A stretch of 64,000 bases of DNA from an uncultured Sphingomonadaceae bacterium (GCA_947488845.1 CANLBM010000006.1:117544-181543); one strand, 5' to 3'; positions 27,298 to 36,127 are shown, counted from the stretch's first letter. Program-made: numbers and translations. The notes: generated from the letters alone by a model not told the origin.

Positions 27298-28014
27298 TCA
27301 ACACAACCCGTGCGACAGGACCTGGTCGACCCAGTCCGGCACCAGTTCACCCGCCTTGCCCATCCGGCTTTCGTGGAAATGGAAACTGCCCTCCGACGGA
27401 TCGAGGTTCATCTCCAGCGTGCGGGCACCGTGATAGCGGGCGGTCTGGACAAAGCCGGCGGCCGGATAGACCGCGCCCGATGTACCGATCGACACGAACA
27501 GGTCGCAGCGGGCGAGCGCCGTCTCGATCCGCTCCATCTGGTAAGGCATTTCGCCGAACCAGACGATGTCGGGCCGCAGGCAGCCGGGCACATGGCAGTG
27601 CGGACAGACCGGGCCGCTCGCCATCTCCCCTTCAAAGGCAAAATGCGCGTCGCAGGCGCGACACCAGGCGCTGTTGAGCTCGCCGTGCATGTGGAGCAGG
27701 CGCTGCGACCCGGCGCGGTCGTGCAGGTCATCGACATTTTGCGTGACCAGCAGCAGATCGCCCGCCCAAATCTGGTCAAGCCGGGCGAGCGCCTGGTGCG
27801 CTGCATTGGGCTCGACGGTCTTCAGCTTCGCGCGGCGCTCGTCGTAGAATTTCTGGACGAGAGCGGGATCGCGGACAAAGGCCTCGGGCGTGGCGACATC
27901 CTCGACCCGGTGCCCTTCCCACAGACCATCCGGCCCGCGAAATGTGGCAACGCCGCTTTCGGCGCTGACGCCGGCGCCGGTGAGGATGACGATATTGTTG
28001 ATTGGGTTTAGCAT
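27298..28014 (-). CDS. cobB: Sirtuin, NAD+-dependent protein deacylase (CobB type)
   Basis: The 238-aa protein removes acyl groups from lysines with NAD+. Motifs: VILTGAGVSAESGVATFRGPDGLW (NAD loop), TQNVDDLHDRAG, the catalytic His in LHMHGEL, the zinc cysteines WCRAC and CPHC, and a FYDERR segment whose Tyr-x-x-Arg matches the desuccinylase signature of class III/CobB sirtuins. I take the ATG at 28014 after AAAGG; an ATG at 28032 lies inside a palindromic repeat. It forms a two-gene operon with the GFA protein. Confidence 0.93.
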   Translation of the reverse strand: MLNPINNIVILTGAGVSAESGVATFRGPDGLWEGHRVEDVATPEAFVRDPALVQKFYDERRAKLKTVEPNAAHQALARLDQIWAGDLLLVTQNVDDLHDRAGSQRLLHMHGELNSAWCRACDAHFAFEGEMASGPVCPHCHVPGCLRPDIVWFGEMPYQMERIETALARCDLFVSIGTSGAVYPAAGFVQTARYHGARTLEMNLDPSEGSFHFHESRMGKAGELVPDWVDQVLSHGLC

Positions 28015-28027
28015 ATTGCCTTTCTTC

Positions 28028-28114
28028 GTCATGCTGAACTTGTTTCAGCATCCATTTCGTCTCATAGAATTAGCCTAGAGGATAAGTGGATCCTGAAACA
28101 AGTTCAGGATGACG
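28028..28114. repeat. Pair of REP-like hairpins in inverted orientation
   Basis: Two palindromes lie in the cobB-dapB divergent gap: ATGCTGAActtgtTTCAGCAT at 28031-28051 and ATCCTGAAacaagTTCAGGAT at 28090-28110. Each can form an 8-bp stem with a 5-nt loop, and the two are inverted copies of each other (GTCATnCTGAACTTGTTTCAG core). This is the form of bacterial REP/BIME elements. The family is common in sphingomonad genomes to my knowledge. Confidence 0.85.
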
Positions 28115-28147
28115 ATTCTTCGATCGGGACCAACAGGAATATAAATT

Positions 28148-28876
28148 ATGACAGCCATCGGAATTATCGGCAGCAAGGGCCGCATGGGACAGGCGCTGGT
28201 CGCGGCAATCGCGAAAGCGGGCCACAGCCACGCCGGCGGCGCGGACCAGGGCGATAATGTCGCGGCGCTGGTCGCGGCGAGCGATGTGCTGGTCGATTTC
28301 TCCTCGCCGAAAGCGCTGCAGGCGACACTCGATGCCTGCGCGGCGGCGGGCAAGCCGATCGTCATAGGCACCACCGGGCTGGAGGACGTCCATCATGCCG
28401 CGATCGACGCGGCGGCGACCAAAATCCCCGTGCTGCAGACCGGCAATACCTCGCTCGGCGTCAATATGCTGGCGGCGCTGGTCGAGCAGGCGGCGAGCAG
28501 GCTGGGCGATGACTGGGATATCGAAATCGTCGAGATGCACCACCGGCATAAAGTGGACGCGCCGAGCGGCACCGCGAAACTGCTCGGCGAAGCGGCTGCG
28601 CGGGGGCGCAAGGTTGATCTGGCCGCTAACAGCGAAAGCGGCCGCGACGGCATCACCGGCGCACGCGAAAAGGGCGCGATAGGCTTCGCAGCGTTACGCG
28701 GAGGATCGGTCGCCGGCGACCACACGGTGATATTGGCGAGCGACGAGGAACGCATCGAACTGACCCACCGGGCGGAAAACCGCATGATCTTCGCACGCGG
28801 CGCGGTGAAGGCGGCGCGCTGGCTGGCAGGACAGAAGGCCGGGCGGTACGGGATGGATGGGGTTTTGGGGTTTTAG
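28148..28876 (+). CDS. dapB: 4-hydroxy-tetrahydrodipicolinate reductase
   Basis: The 242-aa enzyme reduces the dihydrodipicolinate precursor in the diaminopimelate/lysine pathway. It has the Rossmann start IGIIGSKGRMGQALV, the GTTGL motif and the catalytic EMHHRHKVDAPSGTA segment with His and Lys. The length is slightly under the E. coli enzyme, normal for Alphaproteobacteria. The gene is divergent from cobB across the REP pair. Confidence 0.95.
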   Translation: MTAIGIIGSKGRMGQALVAAIAKAGHSHAGGADQGDNVAALVAASDVLVDFSSPKALQATLDACAAAGKPIVIGTTGLEDVHHAAIDAAATKIPVLQTGNTSLGVNMLAALVEQAASRLGDDWDIEIVEMHHRHKVDAPSGTAKLLGEAAARGRKVDLAANSESGRDGITGAREKGAIGFAALRGGSVAGDHTVILASDEERIELTHRAENRMIFARGAVKAARWLAGQKAGRYGMDGVLGF

Positions 28877-28963
28877 GGTTTTAGAGGGCCTACAGACTTG
28901 ACTTCAAATTTGTTTGGTTAACTGAATCGGCCAATATTGGGAATAACTAGGATAAATCGACCA

Positions 28964-29620
28964 ATGGGTATGCATGGCTGGAAAGTTATCGGGGATTTCA
29001 TGAAAATCCTCGAGAATGAGGGTAAACTAACCAGTTTATATCGCGGCCACTCAGACGCTAAGTGGCCTCTGGTACCTTCTATATTCCGTAAGGAATCACG
29101 CGGTATTCAAACCGAAGTCGATTTGTATGATTGGAAATCTCGCGCTTCGCGCTTTGCTTCGCCAATGCCGATCGACAACATAGAATGGTTAGTGCTGGCA
29201 CAGCACTATGGACTTGCTACACGATTTCTCGATTGGACAACTAGTCCACTGGTCGCACTGTATTTTGCTTGCGACGGTGACAAACAAAATGATGCTGACG
29301 GATGTGTTATCAGCATCGCGCGAAGTGAATTCAAGGACGCGAATAACACCCTTACAATCGATCCTTTTTCCGACGAGCGGGCAAGGCCGTTCCTAATAAA
29401 TGCAATTGGCAGAAATGTAAGATCCACTGCCCAAGAAAGCTACCTCTCACTTCATACTCCCACCGATTTCAAAGAGCTAAAATCAAAAGTAATTTTCCGA
29501 GTACCTGGTGGTGACAAGCACGACACGATATTAACGCTCGAAAAATTAGGATTCACATCCGAGCGACTACATTTTGATATTACAAAATTAGTCCAACGCT
29601 TTAAAAATCGACAGAGATAG
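28964..29620 (+). CDS. FRG-domain protein
   Basis: The 218-aa protein matches the FRG domain (named for a Phe-Arg-Gly core): GWKVIGDFMKILE, LYRGHSDAKWPLVPSIFRKE, then LVLAQHYGLATRFLDWTTSPLVALYFAC. The domain is of unknown biochemical role and is often on mobile or defence-related loci. The gene is clearly more AT-rich than dapB beside it and ends near an interspersed repeat, suggesting transfer. I prefer the ATG at 28964 behind AGGATAA; a TTG at 28937 is possible. It stands alone with no obvious partner except hicAB 170 bp on. Confidence 0.85.
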   Translation: MGMHGWKVIGDFMKILENEGKLTSLYRGHSDAKWPLVPSIFRKESRGIQTEVDLYDWKSRASRFASPMPIDNIEWLVLAQHYGLATRFLDWTTSPLVALYFACDGDKQNDADGCVISIARSEFKDANNTLTIDPFSDERARPFLINAIGRNVRSTAQESYLSLHTPTDFKELKSKVIFRVPGGDKHDTILTLEKLGFTSERLHFDITKLVQRFKNRQR

Positions 29621-29675
29621 AAGTATCTTTCCAAATCGCGACAAAACTGCATTAGTGGCATCTCTGCAAAAAGCA

Positions 29676-29766
29676 TCCAGTCGCCCCAGCGTAGGCTGGG
29701 GCCCAACCCGGCGACCCTCTGTACACTGAAGATTGCTTTGGGTCCTAGCCTTCGCTGGGACGACGG
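29676..29766. repeat. Inverted interspersed repeat with CCCAGC/GCTGGG stems
   Basis: Two related hairpin units lie in opposite orientation: CCCCAGCgtagGCTGGGG at 29684-29701 and CCTAGCcttcGCTGGGAC at 29744-29761. The sequence between them is unique. It occupies the gap between the FRG gene and the hicB end and could act as a bidirectional terminator or REP-type element. Confidence 0.65.
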
Positions 29767-29788
29767 AGGTGGCATTGCGCGAACAACC

Positions 29789-30196
29789 TCACCCCAACCT
29801 CTTCTCCCGCAACGCCGACCTTGCAGCGTCCGCCAAGAACCCCGACCGGTTCCTCGCCACCTTGTCGATCGCGGCGACCAGTCCTTCGTCCAGGGTGATA
29901 TTGATTCGCACCGATTTGCCCGGCAGCTCGGCCCGCACCAAAATGCGCGCGGCTTCATCAATATCCGGATCATGCGGAATCGCGTCGAGCGGAGAGGGAG
30001 CGGCAAATATGTCGCCATATTCGGCGGACACGACCAGATGGCCGGTCAGGGCTTCCTCCGCATTTTCCGCTGCCTCCTGCTCGGTGGCACCGAAGGAGGT
30101 GCAGCCCGGCAGGTCGGGGAAGAATACGGCAAAACCATCTGTCGCGCGCTCGATAATGGCGGGATAATAGACGCTGGCCAATCTGGGTTCCTTCAT
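29789..30196 (-). CDS. hicB: HicB-family antitoxin
   Basis: The 135-aa antitoxin has the N-terminal HicB RNase-H-like domain (YYPAIIERATDGFAVFFPDLPGCTSFGATEQEAAENAEEAL) and a C-terminal ribbon-helix-helix segment (RINITLDEGLVAAIDKVARNRSGFLADAARSAL) for DNA binding and autoregulation. The hicA stop is one base from this start, so toxin and antitoxin are coupled, with hicA first as is usual for the hicAB order. Confidence 0.92.
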   Translation of the reverse strand: MKEPRLASVYYPAIIERATDGFAVFFPDLPGCTSFGATEQEAAENAEEALTGHLVVSAEYGDIFAAPSPLDAIPHDPDIDEAARILVRAELPGKSVRINITLDEGLVAAIDKVARNRSGFLADAARSALREKRLG

Positions 30197-30197
30197 T

Positions 30198-30389
30198 TCA
30201 ATTTCTCAACTCTATGCCGCTCTGGCGTTCGATGCTTTTCAAGGTGCCGATGGGTAGGTCGGCTTTCGGATGCGGGACCGTTACTGTGCCCGGGCGATCC
30301 GGATGCCGGAGATGCTTGTGGCTGCCGCTCTGCCGGACCTCTTGCCAACCGGCTCGCCTGAGCCGTTTCAAGACCTCCCTGCTTCGCAT
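30198..30389 (-). CDS. hicA: HicA-family mRNA interferase toxin
   Basis: The 63-aa toxin has the dsRBD-like HicA pattern: SREVLKRLRRAGWQEVRQSGSHKHLRHPDRPGTVTVPHPKADLPIGTLKSIERQSG, including the catalytic His in GSHKHL. The ATG at 30389 follows GAGGGAGAGG and matches the family start; an upstream extension to 30434 would translate through a palindrome. HicA cleaves mRNA until neutralised by HicB. Confidence 0.92.
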   Translation of the reverse strand: MRSREVLKRLRRAGWQEVRQSGSHKHLRHPDRPGTVTVPHPKADLPIGTLKSIERQSGIELRN

Positions 30390-30417
30390 CCTCTCCCTCA
30401 AAAAGTCGCGCTTATTA

Positions 30418-30433
30418 TGTGTACATATACACA
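30418..30433. promoter_or_regulatory. Palindrome upstream of hicA, probable HicB operator
   Basis: TGTGTAcataTACACA is a perfect inverted repeat centred about 36 bp upstream of the hicA ATG. Its position fits the promoter of the hicAB operon, and ribbon-helix-helix HicB antitoxins commonly bind such sites for autoregulation. Binding is inferred, not shown. Confidence 0.6.
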
Positions 30434-31012
30434 CTCTGAACAGAATTTCAATCGACTATGCGCCAGCATGGCAGCGCGCCTGCGCTGCGGTTGCAAGGCT
30501 GCGTATCCTTTTCCCCGAACGGGAAGCTATCAAAACGCCGGAAAAATCCTGTCCTACATCCACCCCTATCGCCTAGGATCGCGGCAGGCTCTTTGACAAA
30601 CTGGATATAATGTTCGCGTTGACGGCTGTCCGCATGGTTCTGGCAGTCCCGTTGACGAAGCAAATGCAAAGGTTACACTAGGCTACCGGTTCGCGACCTG
30701 GAAATACCGGAAATCTGCGGCTTCAGGGCAAAGATTACAGAAAATAAAACAAGCCGTCGCTGTCAAGTTCCGGGCAACGGGAATATCACCGACCGTAACC
30801 CGGTGACGGGATGGAAATAACGCGGCCCCCTTGCTCGATTCAACGCCGCAATTTGTGGATCGAGCGAGTATCGAGTCAGTAATTGTACAGATCAACCCGG
30901 CTAAGATCATGATTTCCCCGACAACTATTCCGCCAGCCGCCGCTTCATCTTATCTTTACCCCGATATCATAGTCTCAATCGGTATCGTTCCGCGTGAAAA
31001 GGGTTCCGTTAG
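30434..31012. other. Intergenic region without a supported gene
   Basis: About 580 bp between the hicAB promoter and the GAF-GGDEF-EAL gene. Short frames exist on both strands, but none has a ribosome site, family motif or sensible length. The GGDEF-EAL promoter should be in the right half. The left half is of foreign-looking composition and may mark the edge of the FRG/hicAB insertion. Confidence 0.4.
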
Positions 31013-32947
31013 TTGCTGCGCTTTCAAAATATCATTCTGGAGATGATCGCTACCGGAGTGCCTCTGGATGCCACGGCGGAGCGATTATGTCACGAGATCG
31101 AACTGCTGTTGCCGGACGTGGCCTGTTCGGTACTCCGGGTCGAGCGCAGCGGCTTGCTCTATCCGCTTGCCGCGCCGAGCCTGCCGACGATATTTTCCGA
31201 GCTGGTCGCCGGGACGATGATCGGCCCCAATGTCGGATCCTGCGGCAGCGCCGCCTATCTGGGCGAACCCGTGATTGTGACCGACATCGCAAATGATCCA
31301 CGCTGGACCGGGTTTAAGGAACATATCCTGCCAGCCGGGTTCAAGGCCTGCTGGTCGGTGCCGATCAAAAATGCCGCGGGTGTCGTCTTTGGTACTTTCG
31401 CGCTCTATTTCCGGCAACAGCGGAATCCGAATGCACGCGAAGAAAAACTGGTCAGCGCCTCCATTCATCTTTGTGCCATCGCGCTCGAGCAGCATGACCG
31501 GGCCCTGGAGCGCGAGCGCCGCGCCTCGATCGATGCGCTGACCGACCTGCCGAACCGGTCCAGCTTTGATACGGCGCTGAGCCGCCTGTCGTGCGACGAG
31601 CCGGGCACATGGGCGCTGATGGTGGTGGATCTCGACAATCTCAAGACGATCAACGACACGTTCGGGCATCAGGCCGGCGACGAACTGCTACAGAATGTGG
31701 CACAGCGGATACGGGTGAATGTCCTGCCCGATCACGTATTCCGGCTCGGCGGCGACGAATTTGCGGTGATCCTGCAGGAGTCCGGCGCGGTTGCCAATCT
31801 GGACAGAACCGCATCACATATTCTCGATGCGGTGGGCAGCGTCACCAGTTGCAGCGGACATATGATCCAGCCGCGCGCGACCATCGGCGGCGCTGCGCTA
31901 TCTCCGGGCGATGACGATGCCGAGACCGTGCACCGGCATGCCGATTTTGCGCTCTATCACGCCAAGGAGACCGGTCGCGGCGGCTTCGTCCGCTACTGGC
32001 CGGGCATTGGCACCGCGATCAAGAAGCGGATTGAAGTAATCCAGGACGTCGACTGTGCGCTGCGGGAAGGACGGATCGAGGCTTATTATCAGCCGGTGAT
32101 CCGCCTCGACACGCGGGAAATCGCCAGTATGGAAGCGCTTTGCCGCCTGCGGACGCCGGAAGGCAATATCGTTTCGGCAGGGTCCTTCCACCAGGCCACG
32201 ACAGACGTCGATGTTGCCGCCAAGCTGACCCAGGGCATGTTGGCTCTGGTGGCTGCCGACCTTCGGTCCTGGCTGGACCGCGGCATCCCGTTCCAGCACG
32301 TCGGCATCAACATCTCTTCTGCCGACTTTCATAGCGGCACGCTCTACGACCGCATCGAAGCCGCCTTCGGTCGCGAGAATGTTCCTCTGAAGCATGTCGT
32401 GCTGGAAGTGACAGAATCGGTCTATCTCGGGCAAAATGACCCGGTTGTTGCGCAGGAAATCAAGGCGCTCCGCGCCCATGGCCTGCGAATAGCGCTGGAT
32501 GATTTCGGAACCGGATTTGCCTCGCTCACCCATTTGCTGACGGTACCCGTCGATATCATCAAGATCGACAAATCCTTTGTCAGCCAGTTGCAGCTCGACA
32601 ACCGCAGCATCGCGATTATCGAAGGTCTGCTCGACATCGCACGGAAGCTCGATATCCAGGTCATAGCGGAAGGCATCGAGACCGAAGATCAGGCCTATTT
32701 GCTTGGCCAGATCGGCTGCAAACTGGGACAGGGCTATTTGTACTCGCCCGCCGTTGCGCCGGCGCCGGCGACCGAATTGCTTCTCAACCACGCACAGCGT
32801 AGCGGACTGGACAAGGTTGAACCCATTGACAGCCTTCCCCGGCGCCCGATTACCGGCCAGCCACTCCCGCCAGAAACCGGAACCGGGAAGACAAAAGGGC
32901 GGGCCGGGCCGGACGATATTGACTATGCTGCCGCCCGGGCCCTTTGA
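31013..32947 (+). CDS. GAF-GGDEF-EAL protein, cyclic di-GMP turnover
   Basis: The 644-aa protein joins a GAF domain (about 10-160), a diguanylate cyclase domain with intact GGDEF (246-250, in FRLGGDEFAVIL) and an EAL phosphodiesterase domain (345-600) with the EAL residues at 374-376, the ALDDFGTGFASL loop and IAEGIETEDQA. Both catalytic motifs look intact, so the net direction is unclear. No transmembrane part is present. The TTG at 31013 follows AAAAGGG; proteins of this type often read LxRFQNxILEMIA at the start, so a little sequence may precede it, but no ATG does. Confidence 0.9.
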   Translation: MLRFQNIILEMIATGVPLDATAERLCHEIELLLPDVACSVLRVERSGLLYPLAAPSLPTIFSELVAGTMIGPNVGSCGSAAYLGEPVIVTDIANDPRWTGFKEHILPAGFKACWSVPIKNAAGVVFGTFALYFRQQRNPNAREEKLVSASIHLCAIALEQHDRALERERRASIDALTDLPNRSSFDTALSRLSCDEPGTWALMVVDLDNLKTINDTFGHQAGDELLQNVAQRIRVNVLPDHVFRLGGDEFAVILQESGAVANLDRTASHILDAVGSVTSCSGHMIQPRATIGGAALSPGDDDAETVHRHADFALYHAKETGRGGFVRYWPGIGTAIKKRIEVIQDVDCALREGRIEAYYQPVIRLDTREIASMEALCRLRTPEGNIVSAGSFHQATTDVDVAAKLTQGMLALVAADLRSWLDRGIPFQHVGINISSADFHSGTLYDRIEAAFGRENVPLKHVVLEVTESVYLGQNDPVVAQEIKALRAHGLRIALDDFGTGFASLTHLLTVPVDIIKIDKSFVSQLQLDNRSIAIIEGLLDIARKLDIQVIAEGIETEDQAYLLGQIGCKLGQGYLYSPAVAPAPATELLLNHAQRSGLDKVEPIDSLPRRPITGQPLPPETGTGKTKGRAGPDDIDYAAARAL

Positions 32948-33033
32948 ACAACCGGCAAACACAACGGGTTCAAAAACAGATAGAAATGCGTGAAATGCTT
33001 TCCGTGACTCGCAACCTCCTATAGCCAAGCCAT

Positions 33034-34698
33034 ATGAAGAATGATTCGCTCGATCCGGTGATCCGCGACGCCTATGCAATCGCCGCACAGCCGGAACGGT
33101 TGATGAAATTATTGACCGTGTTGCAGAAACCTGGCGCCGCAGACGAAGGCGACCTTCAGCCCCATTTTGCCAATGTCACCCAATTGCTGACCGAAATTGA
33201 TCCCAGTGTCGGCGATGATTTTTCTACCTATGCCCGCGACCTGGAAGGGGCAAGCAATCCCCTCACACCGCCGGACCTGACGCTCAACACATCAATGACC
33301 TTGTTGAGCGTCGACAAGCATATATTCAACAGCCCTGCCCTGACACCGGGCCAATCGATACCTGACTGGCTATTCGGCGTCGACGGCGAGGCAAATGTGC
33401 AGGTTGAAAAACTGAGGGCGGCGAAGGGCAAGGCCAGTCCGGCGATCGTGCGGCTCTACATCGGACCGGAGGATGATAGAGGGACATTATTTGCCGCCCA
33501 AACGTCCGGCGGGCACAATGCGAAACTGGACTTTGGGATCATGCGCCTGCGCTGGAATGAAGTCATCGGCAACGCGTTCGCGCGGTCGCTGGAGCTGACC
33601 GCCACGGAAAAACATCTGGCAAAGCATCTGGTCAACGGCCTGTCTGTGCTCGAATTTGCGGCCCATCGAAAACGCGCGCTCGGGACCGCGAGAAATCAGC
33701 TGAAGACACTGCTGCGCAAGCTGGGCATCGGTTCACAATCAGAACTCATCTCTCTATATGCGGGTTTCAGCAACGCTTTCGCGATGGCGGAGTCCCACAA
33801 TCCAAATCTGGATCCCGCAAATTCCAGTCGCAAATTGACTTTGGCAGATGGCAGTCATCTTCCTTTTGAAATCTACGGTGATCCGGAAGCCGTACCGGTA
33901 CTGTATCTTCACGCCACGATCGATGGCGCCTATCTGACGGCAAGACAACAAGACGCTGCCGGACAGCAGAATTTGCGGATCATTGCCCCCTGGCTGCCCT
34001 TTTATGCAGGCAGCAAAATGGCGAATACGGCACTCGCCGTTGTTGACGAATTTGTCGAACGGCTTGTCCATTTGCTGGATCAGCTGAAAATAAAATGCTG
34101 TTCCGTCGTTTCGGCCAGAGTGGCCGCGCCTTACGGCATGACCGCCATTCGCAGCCATCCAGACCGCTTTTGCGGACTGGTGATGGCGGGTACGATATTG
34201 CCGGCCGGTGATGACAATGATTTCTCGCATCTCGCCATGGGATACCGCGCGCCGCTGCGCCTCGCCCGGATCGCGCCGTCTTTCGTGCGGCTATATTTCG
34301 CGGCTGTTTCGACCATGGTCCGCCGCGGCAAGAGCATGGCCTATTTCCGGAGCATCTATGGCGAAAGCGCTGCCGATATGCTCACCCTCAACCGGCCCAA
34401 CGTCGCCGACCTGATGCAGCGCTCGATGAAGCGTACCTTCGAAGATGGCTATGAATCGACCGCGCAACAGGCGATCCTGACGGCAAGTGACTGGTCGAAA
34501 TGGTGTCGCGATCTGGAGGTACCGGTCACGGTTATTAGCGGAGCGGAAGACGGGCTTGCGCCTCCCGATATGGTCGCAAAATTCTGTGCTCGCTATGGTT
34601 TCAACCTGATCGGACCGTTGCAGGACGTCGGCAGTCTGGCGATTCAGCAAGTCCCGCATCAGATCTTCAGGGAGGCCGCGAAAATTCAGCGGGACTGA
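33034..34698 (+). CDS. LuxR-type HTH fused to a degenerate alpha/beta-hydrolase
   Basis: The 554-aa protein has an uncharacterised N-terminal region (1-175), a LuxR/GerE-type helix-turn-helix (about 185-243, LTATEKHLAKHLVNGLSVLEFAAHRKRALGTARNQLKTLLRKLGI) and a C-terminal alpha/beta-hydrolase fold (about 270-550). In the hydrolase part the nucleophile elbow, normally GxSxG, reads SARVA (360-364) and the loop for the catalytic His reads DVGSLA (531-536); only the acid (Asp506 in GAEDGLAP) seems kept. It is thus probably a ligand-sensing pseudo-hydrolase tied to a DNA-binding domain. It follows the c-di-GMP gene by 86 bp. Confidence 0.82.
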   Translation: MKNDSLDPVIRDAYAIAAQPERLMKLLTVLQKPGAADEGDLQPHFANVTQLLTEIDPSVGDDFSTYARDLEGASNPLTPPDLTLNTSMTLLSVDKHIFNSPALTPGQSIPDWLFGVDGEANVQVEKLRAAKGKASPAIVRLYIGPEDDRGTLFAAQTSGGHNAKLDFGIMRLRWNEVIGNAFARSLELTATEKHLAKHLVNGLSVLEFAAHRKRALGTARNQLKTLLRKLGIGSQSELISLYAGFSNAFAMAESHNPNLDPANSSRKLTLADGSHLPFEIYGDPEAVPVLYLHATIDGAYLTARQQDAAGQQNLRIIAPWLPFYAGSKMANTALAVVDEFVERLVHLLDQLKIKCCSVVSARVAAPYGMTAIRSHPDRFCGLVMAGTILPAGDDNDFSHLAMGYRAPLRLARIAPSFVRLYFAAVSTMVRRGKSMAYFRSIYGESAADMLTLNRPNVADLMQRSMKRTFEDGYESTAQQAILTASDWSKWCRDLEVPVTVISGAEDGLAPPDMVAKFCARYGFNLIGPLQDVGSLAIQQVPHQIFREAAKIQRD

Positions 34699-34856
34699 AC
34701 CAATTTTCGCTGTCCCCGTCGAGGCCCGCAACCGATCCGCACAGATCTCTTCCACGAGCTTCTTTCGGGAACAATCCGCCGCTATGTACCATATGGTATA
34801 TTCTAAAGCCTTCGCGACTCCATTACTTGCCTCAGCAAATGCAATGGAGATCAACT

Positions 34857-35687
34857 ATGAAATTATTGAAACCGGCCATCGCGGCATTATTCGCCATTTC
34901 CATGCTCGGCAGCGGCACAGCGCACGCCCAATTTGGCGGTCTGGGCAAGGCAATCAAGAAAGAAGCGAAGCAAACCAGGCGTGATGCGGAGCGGGAAGCC
35001 GTGAATGAAGCGGGAAATGCGATCGACAATGCGATCCGCGGCAAAACCGGCAAAAGAGCCCAGATCGGAAAAAGCGGCACCAGCGGCGATGGATCAGCTA
35101 CCCTCGGCACACCGTCCTCCAGTCTCACTTCACAAACCCAATGCGCCGGCATCGCCCTGACCAATGTGACCGTCGGCAATCTCGGCAGCTATACGTTCCA
35201 GCAGGGCTTCAGCAAAGAGAAGCGCACCGGTTTCATCAATCGCAAGCCGGGCACAGTAAGCGGCGCGTGCATTGCGCCGTCGCTGCAACCGCAGGAAGTG
35301 CTCTATTTTGAAGTCGACGAGAAAAAATACAAGGCGATGGACAAGGGCAATGACTTTATCTGGCAGTGCGTGAAATCTGATGATCCCGGAGCCGGTACGG
35401 TCGATTACTGGACGTGGCACAGCGATCAATATCTTGGGGATTCCCACATGAAACTGCATTGTGGCAATGACCAGGGTGTCAGCGATTGCGCAACCGGCTC
35501 CAACTCGTCTCGCGCCTCTGCCTACACCGCCGACCGGAAAAAACGCGGCAAATATGGCATCAGCTTTCTCGCTCGTCTCAACGAGCGCAGCAGCGCGAAA
35601 ACGGAAAAGCTCTATTGCCAATATTATAACAAGCGGACCGGCAAGAGTCTGGTCGCCTTCGAATATCTGAGCGCGCCAGCCCGATAG
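34857..35687 (+). CDS. Secreted protein of unknown function
   Basis: The 276-aa protein has a signal peptide (1-24, cleavage after AHA), a Lys/Arg/Glu-rich helical stretch (30-60: KAIKKEAKQTRRDAEREAVNEAGNAID), a low-complexity Ser/Gly/Thr linker, then a cysteine-containing C-terminal region (about 90-276) rich in aromatic residues. I do not recognise a family. The ATG at 34857 follows TGGAG. Confidence 0.75.
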   Translation: MKLLKPAIAALFAISMLGSGTAHAQFGGLGKAIKKEAKQTRRDAEREAVNEAGNAIDNAIRGKTGKRAQIGKSGTSGDGSATLGTPSSSLTSQTQCAGIALTNVTVGNLGSYTFQQGFSKEKRTGFINRKPGTVSGACIAPSLQPQEVLYFEVDEKKYKAMDKGNDFIWQCVKSDDPGAGTVDYWTWHSDQYLGDSHMKLHCGNDQGVSDCATGSNSSRASAYTADRKKRGKYGISFLARLNERSSAKTEKLYCQYYNKRTGKSLVAFEYLSAPAR

Positions 35688-35733
35688 TTTCGAAACTGCC
35701 GCAGACGAGCAAATTTACACAAGGAACCAAAAT

Positions 35734-36036
35734 ATGCGTTACGCAATCGCCCTGTCATCACTGATCATTTCGAGCCTGGCCGTTCCCGCGGCTTTCGCCC
35801 AGTCGAGCGGCACGACCGTGGCCAAGGACGGCAGCTGCCCGACCGGCTTCAAATCGTCGGGAAGCGCGTGCAAATCCGGCTCCGGAAAGGTCGCCATTGC
35901 CAAAGTCGGCTCCTGCCCGACCGGCTTCAAATCTTCCGCCAATTATTGCGTTGGCGACAAAGGTGACTATGCCGAAATCAAGAGCGGCAGCTGCCCGGGT
36001 GGATTGAAAACCTCAGGCAAATATTGCGTAAAATAA
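35734..36036 (+). CDS. Small secreted protein with three Cys-pair repeats
   Basis: The 100-aa protein has a signal peptide (1-22, cleavage after AFA), followed by three tandem units of about 26 residues. Each has the form GSCPTGFKSS...YC; the cysteine pairs are C35/C47, C61/C72 and C87/C98. The spacing suggests one disulfide per repeat. A ribosome site AAGGAACC precedes the ATG. The function is unknown; the repeat design suggests a rigid periplasmic or surface module. Confidence 0.75.
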   Translation: MRYAIALSSLIISSLAVPAAFAQSSGTTVAKDGSCPTGFKSSGSACKSGSGKVAIAKVGSCPTGFKSSANYCVGDKGDYAEIKSGSCPGGLKTSGKYCVK

Positions 36037-36127
36037 AATGGTGACGACGATGGCGGGCAAGGGAAGGTCTGCAATCGTCCCGGCCAATCCGCTTGCCAAG
36101 GCCGGAAGGACACAATAGGTCTGCCCG

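Noticed and set aside
33034..34698. Quorum-sensing LuxR receptor
   Set aside because: There is no autoinducer-binding domain of the LuxR type and no luxI-like gene; only the helix-turn-helix is LuxR-like.
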